Source of the DNA: Marsupella aquatica
Lineage: Eukaryota; Marchantiophyta
Direction of reading: 5' to 3'
Assembly: GCA_973895155.1 (NCBI GenBank)
Contig: OZ316896.1
Span: forward strand, 4,030,001 to 4,094,000
DNA: 64,000 nt
The translations under genes and the position numbers were made by a program. The notes under the pieces are model-generated. The model was not told where the DNA came from and ran no database searches. It saw only the letters and a program-made list of their open reading frames with translations. Positions 36,447 through 48,920 of this stretch are shown piece by piece (within the stretch, counting starts at the first letter, position 1; every line of letters begins with the position of its first letter).

Positions 36447-39400
36447 AGCTGGGGGTATGCCCTGTGCACGTCATCTAGGAGAGCAGATGATGTGTGGATT
36501 CTTGATTGTGCTTGCTCTTTTCATATTTGTTACATTCGTGAGTTTTTCAGTTCTTACTCTGTTTCAAACGGTTCAGTTCTGATGGGAAATGATCACTCCT
36601 GTCAAATTGAGGGAATTGGGTCTGTGAAGATTCAAATGTTTGATGGCGCTGTGCGCACAGTGTCCGGAGTCAAGTATGTACCTGGCATGCGTAAGAATCT
36701 GATTTCACTCGATGTGTTGGATTCAAATGGTCATCAATGGAGCGTTATTGATGGTGAACTTCAAGTCAGGTCGGGAGAGACAGTGATTTTGAAGGGGAGT
36801 AGACAAAAGAATTTGTATGTGTTACAGGGCAATACTGTATGTGGAGAGGCCAATGTAACCAAGTCTCACGAGGAGATGACTCAACTGTGGCATTCACGGC
36901 TAGGCCACATGAGTGAGAAGGGTTTGGCTATCTTACGGAAGAATGGACTCATTTCTGATTTGCAATCTTGTAAATTAGAGTTTTGTGAGCATTGCATTCT
37001 TGGAAAGCAGCATCGTCGTGCTTTTGGTGTTGGAACTCATCGTTCCAAAGCGGTTCTTGAGTACATACATAGTGACGTGTGGGGTCCATCCCCGACTCCC
37101 TCACACTCTGGAAAGTTGTACTATGTATCATTTATTGATGATTACTCAAGATTTGTGTGGATTTATTTCATGACGCATAAGTCTGATGTCTTGTCCATTT
37201 TTAAGAAGTGGAAGGCCCAGGTGGAGAATCAGACTGGAAACACGATCAAGTGTTTGGATACAAGGGTGAAGAGTCTGAGGTCAGACAACGGCGGGGAGTA
37301 CACTTCAATGGAATTTGAAGAGTACTGTTCAGAACAGGGGATAACTCGCCATCTCACCATAGTTTATACTCCGCAGCAGAATGGTGTCGCTGAGAGGCTC
37401 AATCGGACACTGTTGGAGCGGTCACGGAGTATGTTGAGCCAATCAGGTTTACCACAAGAATTTTGGGCAGAAGCTGTCAATGCCGCAGCTTATTTGGTAA
37501 ATCTTTCTCCTTCTAGTGCTATCAATTTCAAAACGCCGTTTGAGATGCGCTATAAGCGGCAAGCAGACTATCATGGCTTGGTAGTTTTTGGAAGTGATGC
37601 ATATGCTCTCACACCGAAGCAGAATAGGACCAAGTTGGATCCTACCTCCAGGAAATGTGTTTTTCTTGGGTACCAGAGTGGTGTGAAACCCTATAGGCTA
37701 TGGGATCCTATTGCCTGTAAGCTCGTTGTCAGTAGGGATGTTTCATTCAATGAATCCAGATTATTGAAGGAGGGGGAGAATACTCAGGTCTCCCGTACTG
37801 ACAAAGGAAAATCTCCTATCCCGGATCTCGTTGAGGGGGAGATTGGTTATGAGGTGCATGACCGGAGAGAAGGAGTTGCTCCAATTATGGAGCTGGTTCC
37901 TGTGCCAGAGGAACCAGAGGAGTTTGTTGATGCTGGTGAGCAGCAAGTGGATGCTGTTGAGCTTCAAATTGTACCAGCACACGTAGATCAACCGGAGTCA
38001 TCGGCTAGAAGAACATCTGGTCGCACTGTACGCGCTCCACCAAGGTATGGACAGTGGGTTGATTCATCTCAACTGCAAGAGGATGATTTTACAACTGATG
38101 ATGAGGGTGATGCGTTAATTTTGGAAGAAGGGGAACCTTCTTCATTTCATGAGGCAAGTGCTTCAAAGGAGAAGCAGAAGTGGACTGCAGCAATGCAAAC
38201 GGAGATGCAGTCACTAAAGGACAACAAAACTTGGGAGCTTGTTAAGCTGCCTAAGGGTCAGCAAGTGGTGGACAGCAAGTGGATTTACAAGCTGAAGGAT
38301 AATTCCATAGGAGGTGGATCGAAGGTCTACAAGGCTAGATTGGTAGCAAAGGGATTCACACAAGAGAAAGGTGTGGATTACAATGAGGTCTTCTCACCAG
38401 TTGCTAAGTACTCTACAATACGACTATTGTGTGTACTTGTTATAATTTTTGGTCTGCTGCTAGATCAGATGGATATTGTCACAGCTTTCCTCTATGGCAC
38501 ATTGGAAGAGGTGATCTTCATGAGACAACCGCTAGGTTTTGTGAAGAGAGGACAGGAGGAATTGGTTTGCAGATTGCTGAAATCCTTGTATGGGTTGAAG
38601 CAGTCACCAAGACAGTGGAACAAGCGGTTTGACGATTGGATTCGGTCACAAGGTTTTCACAGAAGTGTATTTGACCCTTGTGTGTATTTGAAACCGGTAA
38701 AGAATGTTGTCTTTGGGTTCATTGTTTTAGTACTTTATGTGGATGATATGCTAATTGTAGCGAAGGATAGGTCTGAGATTGTTAAGCTCAAGGCACTGCT
38801 TAGTGCAGAGTTTAAGATGAAGGACTTAGGGCCAGCTAAGAGGATTTTGGGTATGGAGATCACTAGGGACTTGGAGCCTGGCAAGCTATGGTTGACGCAG
38901 AGCAGTTATGCGAGGAAGGTAATTGCAAGGTTCAACATGGGGAATAGCAAGCCAGTAAGTACCCCATTGGCTCCACACTTCAAGTTATCATTAGCGTTCT
39001 GTCCTACGGATGACACAGAGAAGGGGTTGATGTCAAAGGTTCTGTATGACAAGGCAGTGGGGAGTCTCATGTATTTGATGACTTGCACTAGACCTGATCT
39101 TGCCATGGCTATGGGCAAGGTGAGCAGGTACATGTCGAATCCAGGGAAGGTACACTGGGAAGCAGTGAAGTGGATTATCAGGTACTTGAAGGGTACCGTG
39201 GATCATGGTCTTTTATTTGATGCGAATGCAAAGAATGCTAAATCATTGATTGGCTATGTTGATTCTGACTATGGACAAGATTTGGACCGAAGGAGATCAA
39301 CAACAGGATACGTGTTCATACTTGGCGGTGGATGCATAAATTGGAGGTCTACTTTGCAGAAGTGTATTGCTCAGTCTACTACAAAAGCGGAGTATGTTGC

Positions 39401-39719
39401 AGCTGCGGAAGCAGCAAAGGAATCGATTTGGTTGGATAGACTTATCACTGAAATGGGATTGCCACAGGGGAATGTGAAGCTCCATTGTGATAGTCAAAGT
39501 GCGCTCCACCTTGCTGTGAACCAGGTGATGGACAGCAGAGTGAAGCACATTGACGTTAGGTACCATTTTATCAGGCAGGCTGTGTCTGATAATTTGTTTG
39601 AGCTAGTCAAGATTGATGGTAAACTCAACCCGGCTGACGCATTTACCAAAGTGATTCCTTTGGAGAGTTTCTCTAGACACCGTGACGTATTGCAGGTTTT
39701 GCAATTGCATCACAAGTAG
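36447..39719 (+). pseudogene. pol: Copia pol: protease, integrase, reverse transcriptase, RNase H
   Basis: Open for about 1,090 codons in the same frame as gag but cut off from it by the TGA at 36444. In order: a retropepsin-like region whose usual W.LDSG motif reads WILDCACSFH, so the D-S/T-G triad is lost; the GAG-pre-integrase zinc region (HSRLGHMSEKG then CEHCILGK); integrase core with HSDVWGP, SDNGGEY and QQNGVAERLNRTL, giving the D,D,E residues; reverse transcriptase (RVT_2) with QMDIVTAFLYG and the YVDD box in VLYVDDMLIV; and RNase H with YVDSDYGQDLDRRRSTTGY, TTKAEYVAAAEA and HCDSQSAL. Everything after the protease looks intact. The stop codons and the protease change imply it is now inactive or needs help in trans. 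Confidence 0.93.
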
Positions 39720-39898
39720 AGTTTTCTTAACATTCATTGTAATTACTGATATATGCTCTTCCTCATTCCTATGTATTAGGCTACGGCTTAGTTCTGGTTT
39801 GCTCTAGTTAGAGAGGGAAACCGGTTTGGTTTTTGTCCAGAACTTCCCGCTGAGGGATCATATACATTGGCAGTATTACTCTCCCCTAGACCAGAGTC

Positions 39899-39908
39899 AA
39901 GGGGAAGA
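39899..39908 (+). other. Polypurine tract of the copia element
   Basis: AAGGGGAAGA immediately before the 3' LTR, where plus-strand DNA synthesis is primed. Confidence 0.85.
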
Positions 39909-39909
39909 T

Positions 39910-40330
39910 TGTTGGGTATTTACTCTTACGTCTAGGTTAGGTATGACGTGGTTGGTACAATAACGTGGGTTGGTACAACTACGTGGTTAGGTACAACTAC
40001 GTGATTAGGTACAACTATGTGGTTAGGTACAACTACGTGATTAGGTACAACTATGTGGTTAGGTACAACTAAGTTGCACACTATATCATAAGAGGCATGT
40101 GTGCTTGGAGAGGTAGAACCAAGGCTCATTGTTATGGAGCCACTTGAGAGATAGGGAGAGCTTACACTGTGGAGACTCGGTATAGCCGACGGGCTTAGAG
40201 TTCAGTAAAGCTCTCTTGTGTGTTCCCGTGGACGTAGCCTCAAGGAGGTGAACCACGTATCTCTTGTGTCGACTATTGTGCGTTGGATGGTTCATGGGCT
40301 TGCCGTTGCGATCATCGTCTATGCTCAACA
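39910..40330 (+). repeat. 3' LTR of the copia element
   Basis: 421 bp, TGTTGGGTATTTACTC to CTATGCTCAACA. Compared with the 5' LTR I count four substitutions and the loss of one 18-bp unit. It is followed directly by the target duplication GGTTA. Confidence 0.95.
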
Positions 40331-40335
40331 GGTTA

Positions 40336-40916
40336 AGGGTCAGCGTTGGGATGACCATCAGGGCCCCCTGCTTGTGAGGGCCATACAAGGACCTGAGTAA
40401 GGGCAAGCATGAGGCAGAGTGGGGCGGGTTCTAGGTGTAGGCGGCAAGGGCAAGGGCCAGGTGCAAACCAGGGTGAGTGAGTCCTGGGAGGGATTGGGCT
40501 TTGGGGGGGGGCGGCTGGCAGCAGGGCGAGGGGGCTTGATACAGTCAATGATTGATGGGCAGGGCAATTTATGGGCAGGGCAATGTCCCTGCCAAAATGA
40601 CAATTATGTTTGATCATAACACTTCAGAGAGGAATATTTAGAAAGGTCTGGCCAAAGGTTACTATAGTTGTTAGATCGCATAAATTTGTAAACATGAAAT
40701 CTCATACTAATTGTAATCTAACAATTTCATTTACAAATGTCTATATCATAAATCTTAACAAATTTATGTATACCTAGACTAATAGGGAAAAATCTGACTG
40801 CATTTTTTCTACTGACTTAAACTAATAGACATTTATACAATTGAGATGGACTCCATTTTGAGCTTAAGAGTCATACTAGCCTTTAGGCATAGCTATAATA
40901 CAGGGTGTTACACACC
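40336..40916. other. Short intergenic stretch with a G-rich patch
   Basis: G-rich sequence (GGGCAAGGGCCAGG and GGGGGGGGGCGG, 40440-40515) is followed by AT-rich DNA that should include the 3' untranslated part of IFT56. Confidence 0.45.
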
Positions 40917-43900
40917 TTAAAAGGAGAGTGGATTGTTTTCCTTTGCCCATTTCTGCATGATCCTAAGAATTTTCTCAGCCTTCACATAAATGAATTTGTG
41001 TTAGGGCCTGCAATGTTAATCTCTTTCCCAAGATTACTTAAAATTACTGACTTCTGATATGATCTTTGCAAGAAATGGTGGATCTTATAATCTATACTAT
41101 CAAATCAATTTTTTTCTGACAAACTAAAGCACCTGTTATAGTGTCAATGTTTTGAATATAGATGTACCTCTGGATGGGATGAAGTCTTAAGCAAATTCAT
41201 CACTTCTTTGAGACTCTCTTTGGATTCTTTCCCAAGTATGACTTGCTGGAAAACTCCAACACAAGCTCCTCTTTTTCCTTCCCAATGCTCAGGAGAATCA
41301 TCCATTTTCTCTAGAACATCAAATGCTTTTGCAGCACAGAGGAATTGACTTGTTTTGTAGCATTCATTGGCTATGAGCAACAGTAAGCTGTTCAAGCCTG
41401 AAGTTAGTCCAACTCGGCTGAAAATGTAAATAGAGTAAAACAACTAACTTCCAATCTCTTTACTAGTTGATGAATGTGTTTTCATTTCTTTATCAGGTTG
41501 AGTACCTGAATGACTCTTCAGAAGCCTTCACACGAAGGTATTGGTCCCAAGCTAGACAAGCTTCACCATTTGCTATAAAGCAGTGTGAGAGCCATGCTTT
41601 ATACAGGTAATCATTTCGATAGCAATCATTGCCTATCCTTAGTAAAGTTTCTTGAGCTTCTTGGTACTCATGGTTTGCTGCTTTGGCAATGGCATAGTTC
41701 CATAGGAAGTCCTCTTGGCCCTCACAATAAGGTTTGATGGACTGCATATGAAACAATCATATGGAGTCTTTAGATCACTGTCTACATATGACACTGCCAA
41801 AGAGCAAAAAGTGGCAAATTGAGAGAACCCAATCCCAAAGGCAGAGACCCAATCAAGGGGGGAAAACAAGAGAAAAAACAAGAGAAAAACCAAGGAAGAC
41901 AAAAGAGCCAAACTGACAAGAGCCAAAAAGCCTGAGAGTCCCCAACAACAGCTAAAGAACTAAAGCCCTACTAAGCAACAAATGAAAAACATGGTAGAGA
42001 ATTCCTGTTCACTTCAAAAATAGCTTTGTAAAAAAGTGTTTCAGAGGTTTTGGCCAAAATATCCAAGTTAGTTATAAAAATGAAAAGGAGATATTATAGT
42101 AGCAATAAATAATAACAATATTATGAAATCAATCATTGCCACAAAAGACTTTTGAGGTGTTACTTTCACCTTCAAGTAGATCAACGTATCATCAAACTGC
42201 TTTATAAGGAAAAAGCGCGAAGCCATGCATTGGCGGCCAGGGATTGTGTCACATTCACTTGCAGAAGTCCCAACAAGCTGGTACAATTGTTGTGCTTGTT
42301 TAATAAGGTCCTCAAGATCAAACTCTTGCCCGTAGGTTGCCAAAGTGACAGCTTTTAAGATGAATTCTTGTGGGGATGTTGGCTCTAATGCTTTAATAGT
42401 GTCGTAAGCTTGTTGTGTTTCTGAACAGTCCAAAGCTATTTGTCAATTTGAAAAAGGTAGCATTTGTTTTGTCAAGGATGCCTGGACACTGCAAGAACTT
42501 CAAAAGTCATACGAAAGAGCCCAAACTTTAGTTTGAAAATAATTTAAACTTACGGCCATTTTGTAAATAATAGACGACTAGATTCAACCGAGCTTCTGGC
42601 AACACATTTACAAGACTGGGGAGTACCTGCATAGTAAACACTCAACTCAGCTTAGTATTCTTGCTTGTAGCAGCAACAACAACCAAAAACACAAGAATTA
42701 AAGAGTCATGTGTGATTGAATTCCTTTGTGTTTTTCTTCAGTTCTTGGAGTCAAATTGAGAATGCTTATAAGTAATGTTGTGCGCAAGATTTTCCAAATG
42801 AAGTGATGTTTAGTGAGTGTGGCATCAGTGCTTGAACATATCTTGAATTTTGGCATCTACTTTGAAGACTTCACGTGAAGCAGGCCAAGTATCACCTGCA
42901 AAGCACCTTCCCCATTTTGGAAAACAACTTGGTTATGTCGAACAAGGTCATTTTCAACTAGACCACCGTAGGCGTTTTCCAAACTCTTCATGCTAGCTTC
43001 TGCTGCCTTCCCATTCGAGAGCTTGAAATTGTTACAGGCCTACAGTAGTCCATGAACATAATGACAGGGTTTTAGCTCCAGAAAACAGTAATGACTGACT
43101 ACATGGAGAATGCAAAGCATGTGATGGTTTCAAGAGATTCTCTAATTATATGAAATGTCCATTCATTGAAAGGCTCTTCAGTTGTCACCTTGCAACTTTC
43201 TTGAGAATAAGTCATCCCCAGATGATACAATGAATCACATATATGAGATGCCTAACTGAAAGCTTGAACTACTCACTTACCTTTGTCATAGTTTCTACTC
43301 TAATAATTTTTAATTGATGCACTTGAAGTTTTGCAAAGAATCACAATGTTCTATTTAGGTGAAAAAAAATTTCATATTTTTTTATGAACTCAACTATACC
43401 CTGTTTTGTGTATATGAAATATTTCAATTTGTATAACCTATTTTCTTATTCCTGGATGTTGAAAACATAAGTAAGTTAGGGTTGAGGGTAGTGGGTTCTA
43501 ATTTACTCTTGTCTCACCTTCACATTTACAGCAAGGGCACTATCAGGATGGACCTGTGAACACAGAAGTAGAGTGTAGATAAGTTGCAAGTGGTTTAAAG
43601 AGGATAAAAACCACAAGGAAGATTATGGACATGGTGAAAGTGCTGGAATATATAGTTTTTAATTTGCCTTGAACTGTACCAATTCAAAGACTTGCTGCAA
43701 CAAATTTTGCTAAATTCCTTAGTGTGCAAACCTTAACAAATTTGTGCAAGGACAAATATTGGAGTGTTTGTGTTTCCATACTCTACTACCTGAACTATGA
43801 AGCCACTTTACACTCCACTAGGCTGTCAAATTATTGAGATATGTCTGTACAGTGTATTTGAGGTAGATAAGAAGCCACAGTGCAACCTCATGATAGTTGT

Positions 43901-45079
43901 TGAGGATCTCAAGGCTAACATCATGATAGTCCATGTTGTAGTAGCACAGAGCCACATAAACGTTCAAAGCCAACCATTCCCTACAAATGATAACTTCCCA
44001 ATTAGATTGACCATCATACTTGAAGATTAGACACTGTGTGTATATATCCCATCTTGAAAATTGACATTCAATAATTGAGAGTTTGAGCTTGTTTGAAGCT
44101 TCACTTCCAAGTGTAACAGACCTGTTCTCGGCCAAAAGTTCCTTGTAGACATCAGTAGCTTCTTGATAATGGCCACGCAAATAGTGGATGGATGCTAGGC
44201 TCAATCGATCTTCAGCACTATCACCAAGCTTGTTGTGGTACATCATCAGCTTGCTCTCATCATTGTTCCGATGAGCTATATGGAATAGTACTCTTGTCTG
44301 TAGAGGGCACTCAGGCCCTAATCAAAAGTGAAGCCATAAATTATTTTCCCAGACAAGTGACAGAAAATTGAAATGGGGAAAATTCAGAACTAAATCACTA
44401 TGCAAAGAACTTACAAATTTTAGCAATGCCATTATATATGGATGAAAAGCTATTAGTGTTGAGATCATTCCTGTTTCATTGAATTCAACCTTACATACAA
44501 TGGGGGAAGGCTAAGTCCAGTAAGAAAAGGTGAAAGAAAAGGACTCAGCAAATGCCTTTAAGTGCAGCTTGTTCAGCTTCTTGATATAAGCCAATGTAGA
44601 AAAGGCATGCAGCAGAATAGATATGATACATAGGATCTGCATCTGAGGTTTCCAGGAGCTCATTGTACAGATTTAAAGCCTTGTCATGCTCGCCATGATG
44701 AAAATGGCAATATGCCAACCACTCCTTTGCTTTTTTATCGTCTCCTTTTGCATCCTACATACCCAGTGCAGTGATTTGGGAAACAATTCATGTTATTTTG
44801 ATAGATGAAAGAAAGAAGTAAAGGAATTATTGAGAAATTAAGATGATGTGTGAGTCATGACATTATGCGGTGTGTAAGTTGAATCATTTGTGACAAGCTA
44901 ACTTTATAGTGATAGGAAGAACCTACAGCAAGCTTAAATTGGAGTAGTGCTATAGCACCGGTGTAGTCTCTAGCTTCCAAAAAGTCTTCCAATTCCATAT
45001 GAGTCTTCTCCTTCCCTTGCGAACTTTTAGCTCGGTCTCCATGCGAAGAGGCTAAAGAACGCGCCTTGGAAAGAATCAT
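40917..45079 (-). CDS. IFT56: Intraflagellar transport protein 56 (TTC26/DYF-13 family)
   Basis: Eleven exons: 45079-44927, 44754-44556, 44317-44122, 43980-43887, 43553-43518, 43039-42896, 42626-42554, 42435-42170, 41741-41506, 41417-41168 and 40979-40917, giving 569 residues (human TTC26 is about 554). IFT56 is a TPR protein of the IFT-B complex and moves cargo into cilia. Family landmarks: [20 protein letters not shown] at the N-terminus; [99 protein letters not shown] and the C-terminal [13 protein letters not shown]. Exon 5 is only 36 bp. The intron after exon 2 seems to use a GC donor (AAAG|GCATTT). Exon 10 opens with about nine residues (RVGLTSGLN) not expected from animal homologues. 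In plants this gene is kept only where sperm swim. Confidence 0.95.
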
Positions 45080-47010
45080 ATTTGCCAGATTTTTAGGAGC
45101 TCAAGATATCCTTTCTGTGCTTAATAGTATACTTTTCAATCCCAGTTGCTCATCAATCTTTGGTTAATGTTGACATGAGTGTAAGCTATAGGCTCCAGCT
45201 CTGATTTCTTTGTACAATTACTCTCAACCTTACTTCACCTTTTGAACAATGGGCTCTTAATGCAATTCCCAAACTGGACCATCTCAAACATCATTGACAT
45301 TGATGTTTCCGTGAAGGCTCTCGGTCTAATTCCATTGTTCTACCTAATCCATAGGATTTTCTGTACTCACAAAACAAAATGGACAGTGTGAAACATTTCT
45401 GATTCTCATTTCACGAAGGGCTCTCAGTCTAAGTCCATTGCAACATTACTTTCACGGTTCTCCAATGATTTTTCTGCGGTCACAAAACCAAATGTTGTGA
45501 AACATAACTTATTCTCGAGCTTGGCATGACTTCATGAACTAAATGGACTTTAATCTTCAGAATATGATCAAGTCCAACAGCTTCACAACCATGATCTTAT
45601 TTGGGCCTCCTTGTCATTTCTGTTTGTAAAATCAGACATTGATCATGATGATCTTCTTGATGTCCCACATTTTGTTGAAGCACAGAGAAGCCTCCCAACT
45701 GGCACCATCCTTTTTGCTACTCAAACATCATTGATAATTCTTGAACTTCCTGTTCTTGTTAGTGCAACTTTTGTCTTACTAACATCTTTGCTTTTGGCAC
45801 CAGCAATCCCCCCTCTTTGATCTCATTCCCTCAAGTAAGGACTACCCTCAGTATTGTGCCTTGGTATTCCATCTACAGGGGTGTAAATTTACCTTTCAAG
45901 ACAGATTGCTATTTGTGAAGATAAAAAGATAGATTGAATTATCTGTAATAGTGTGAATGTTAGGTGACTATAGCATGGTTAAGTCCACCGTAATTTGTGG
46001 TCACACTAAACTACTCCTTGCTCATACTAGTTTATTGCATACTGTTTGTTTATGCTACTGTAGTCTATATAAGGATTCTAGACAAACTGATGTACAATAC
46101 TTCTGAAAATATGGTGTAGAATACTTCCATGAGTGCTGTCCAAGAATACTTTCTGGGCCAAATTTGGGCCCCCATCACAACAACTGAACAAATTCAGCCA
46201 ACCAAAGTTTAGGCCACTCAAGTAAAGAACATTTTAGGTTTGACTATCTTATATGGTCTAGAATCCTTTTGAGCTTTGACATCACAGGCTCAACCAGGCA
46301 CTCAAGTAAAGAACATTCTAGGTTTAAATTATACCGAGGGATTTGTTTGATGGGACCGCAAAATGAACCATGTTACTTAATAGGACCCCTCACATTGCGT
46401 TTAAATTACATCAAATTGCACATTGTGTTTACCTGAGTTATCTTATTTTGTATGCAGAAACACCAGAGGAGTACTCACTGACAGCTGACCATAAACTTTA
46501 CTTTGGAACAGAGTGATATATATTTTGAGTATACAGGAGCTCAGTTGTTTGGCTAGTTTACCTTGTCCATAATCACTGAGTAGATCACTCAGCAGCCCCA
46601 GACTTCACTTACTGACAAGCTAATGTTTGGCTCTCTCGCCTGGTATTGCATCTCAGAGTAGACCAGCAGACAAGGATATACAACTCACCTTGTGCCTTGA
46701 CGCAATGTGTAACTCTCCCCCTAAACAGTCCCCCTTATTGCCCTGTAATGTGCCTATTAGTGAAAACTCAATTGATAGGTCATGTTTTCATACTCAATGC
46801 TCTTTGTGCATGTGTGGCCTATTTCTCTAATCAAGACTGTGGTTCTTGGAAAACTCATTTTATTACAACCCTTGGATCTCACACTTAGATTCTTTGTGCT
46901 GCCTTGCCTAATTCCATTTTGTCGATAAGAGAGTGACTTCCAAATTTTCAAAGTGTTAGTTCTTTTGTGTGTTAAGGGTTTTGGCAAACCCCACCTTGGG
47001 ATAGGGCTTT
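45080..47010. other. Intergenic DNA right of IFT56
   Basis: The left end should hold the IFT56 promoter. TTTGATGGGACCGCAAAATG and nearby sequence at 46340-46400 resemble the 29.5 and 30.8 kb repeat arms. No gene was recognised. Confidence 0.45.
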
Positions 47011-47347
47011 TGTTGAACTATGACATCTTCCGTCATGACAATACGATCATGACTCATCACATGCTCACATAGTTGACACAATCCATACGTGGTTCACCTC
47101 TTCTCCAAGGCTACATCCACATGAACACAACAACTTTACTTTGACAGAGTAGTCAAACACACTGTAGGCTCTCTCTTTTCCTCAAGTTGCTTCGTTACAA
47201 TGAGCAAGCACTACATACCATCGGCTTACACTAGCCCTGGTATATGCAAGGTCACACATGACTAATCTAACCTCAGCTAAATCCCTAACTGAGGTTAACC
47301 TAATTGTCGTAACCTTTGAGTCACAAGACTAAGAGCAATCCTTAACA
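47011..47347 (-). mobile_element. Solo LTR, related to the copia LTR family, reversed
   Basis: On the minus strand it starts TGTTAAGGATTGCTCTTAGT and ends in GTTCAACA, with internal matches such as GGTTACGACAATTAGGTTAAC, GTGTTCATGTGGATGTAGCC and GAGGTGAACCACGTATGG. The flanks are GCTTT and ACTTT, a target duplication with one mismatch. At 337 bp it is shorter than the copia LTRs and clearly diverged from them. Confidence 0.8.
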
Positions 47348-48530
47348 ACTTTGTGTAAAAGCTGGTTGAACTCAAAACCTAACTTGTCACAATGAAGACT
47401 ATTATTGTTGGGCTTTGCTAGTTGGGACAACCTATGTTGAGCAAACTCTGTACTACATGAATTTGCACTGTGTATATAGGTAGTATTAGGAATGTGAAGA
47501 CATACTCTCTCATGTCTTCGGCTTGTGTGCATGATACCGGCCAATCTTGAATGAAGAGACCCACTAGGCAACAAATCATGAGTTTCCCAGGAAAGCTCTT
47601 CCCAAATGATCTATTCAATTCTCTTTGTGTGTGACCTACAGTGTTGGGACACCGTGCCATGCAACTGCTCAGTTCAATTTTTCAGGAGGTTCGCCAAACA
47701 GCTCCACTAACAAAAACAATTCCAACCAGTTGCGCAATTGCATTAATGTTAGTACTCCTGTGTCACTATTGTAGAATCATTTCTACGGATATTATCTAGT
47801 GAAACCTCTTCATTTTCCCAGCAATGCTAAAAAACATTTGCAAAATACTGCACCAAAAGATCCCGCACCAAAAGATGGCCATCCGTGCATTGCCCTCCCT
47901 CACCATCACCATCTGTGCCTCTCCTTGCTACTTGTGCAACAGACATACAGTGAACCATGTGTAAGTGCACTGTGGATAATTGCATTCTGTGAATTAGTGC
48001 AGGCCAACTATGTCTTCCTCTAATATTACAAGGATTGTCTTTGTAATGCATCAAAAAATCAGTTTGCATAAATGCAGGTCAACTTTCATTAAACTACAAA
48101 TATCAGCACTAAAAGACAAGTAGATAAGTACAATTCACTCTATAAGTGTATACATGTATTTATCAATTATTGCGATGCATACACAAAAAGCATTTGTTGA
48201 TAAGTGCAACAAACAGCTACACAAAGTATTTCATGCACTTATCCAGTTGAAATGTGAAACATGAGGGCTCGATGTATGAGGAGCCGACAACACAAGAGAG
48301 AAGTGCATATTAAATGATTTTTCATGCACTTATTAGATGGTGCAGACCAGCCATGTTTTTCTTGTTTTTAAACATTAACCAAGGTGGTTACTATTTTATC
48401 CTACAGACAAGCACAGATCTGGTTATGGAGTATTTTATAGTACTTTCTGACAGTTGCAGAGTATTTCCTGGCTAATACTCCCCCAAAGTGCATTAGGTGT
48501 TGGCAAATGAAACCCCATCATTAGCCCTGT
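47348..48530. repeat. Repeat tract rich in AAGTGCAT / GCACTTAT
   Basis: Contains the 48178-48250 segment that is the reverse complement of 31628-31690, and many further GCACTTAT-type words. No gene was recognised. Confidence 0.55.
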
Positions 48531-48920
48531 TTGTAGGGTGAGTGATTGGCTAATTGTTGCCCCTAAAAATATGGCTAGTGCACATTATGCATACATGGAG
48601 AAGTGCATAAAATGATGTACTATGCACTTATAACATAGTGCATTCGATGGATAGCTTCTGTTTTTGGGTGAGTGATTGGCTGAATTTTACCAACAAAAAT
48701 ATGACTACTGCACACTATGCATACATGGAGAAGTGCATAAAATGATGTACTGTGCACTTATAACATACTGCATTCGATGGATAGCTTCTGTTTTTGGGTG
48801 AGTGATTGGCTGATTTTTACCAACAAAAATATGACTACTGCACACTATGCATACATGGAGAAGTGCATAAAATGATGTAATGTGCACTTATAACATACCA
48901 AAGTGCATTCCATAAATAAG
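48531..48920. repeat. Three tandem copies of a 130-bp unit
   Basis: Copies begin at about 48531, at 48661 and at 48791. Each runs GGGTGAGTGATTGGCT, then an AAAAATATG block, then GCATACATGGAGAAGTGCAT, AAAATGATGTA, GCACTTATAACATA and GTGCATTC-like sequence. The second and third copies are nearly identical; the first is more diverged. Confidence 0.9.

Larger units (their letters stand above)
34725..40335 (+). mobile_element. Complete Ty1/copia LTR retrotransposon, recently inserted, coding region damaged
   Basis: The element occupies 34730-40330 and is bounded by an exact 5-bp target duplication GGTTA (34725-34729 and 40331-40335). It has two LTRs of 439 and 421 bp, a primer-binding site, gag, pol in the order protease, integrase, reverse transcriptase, RNase H (the copia order), and a polypurine tract before the 3' LTR. 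By eye the LTRs differ at four bases plus one 18-bp repeat unit, which implies a young insertion. Gag-pol is a single frame interrupted by two stops, and the protease motif is altered, so this copy probably cannot move without help. Confidence 0.95.

Noticed and set aside
40419-40617. Frames in the G-rich patch after the copia element
   Set aside because: Simple-sequence composition; no protein similarity.
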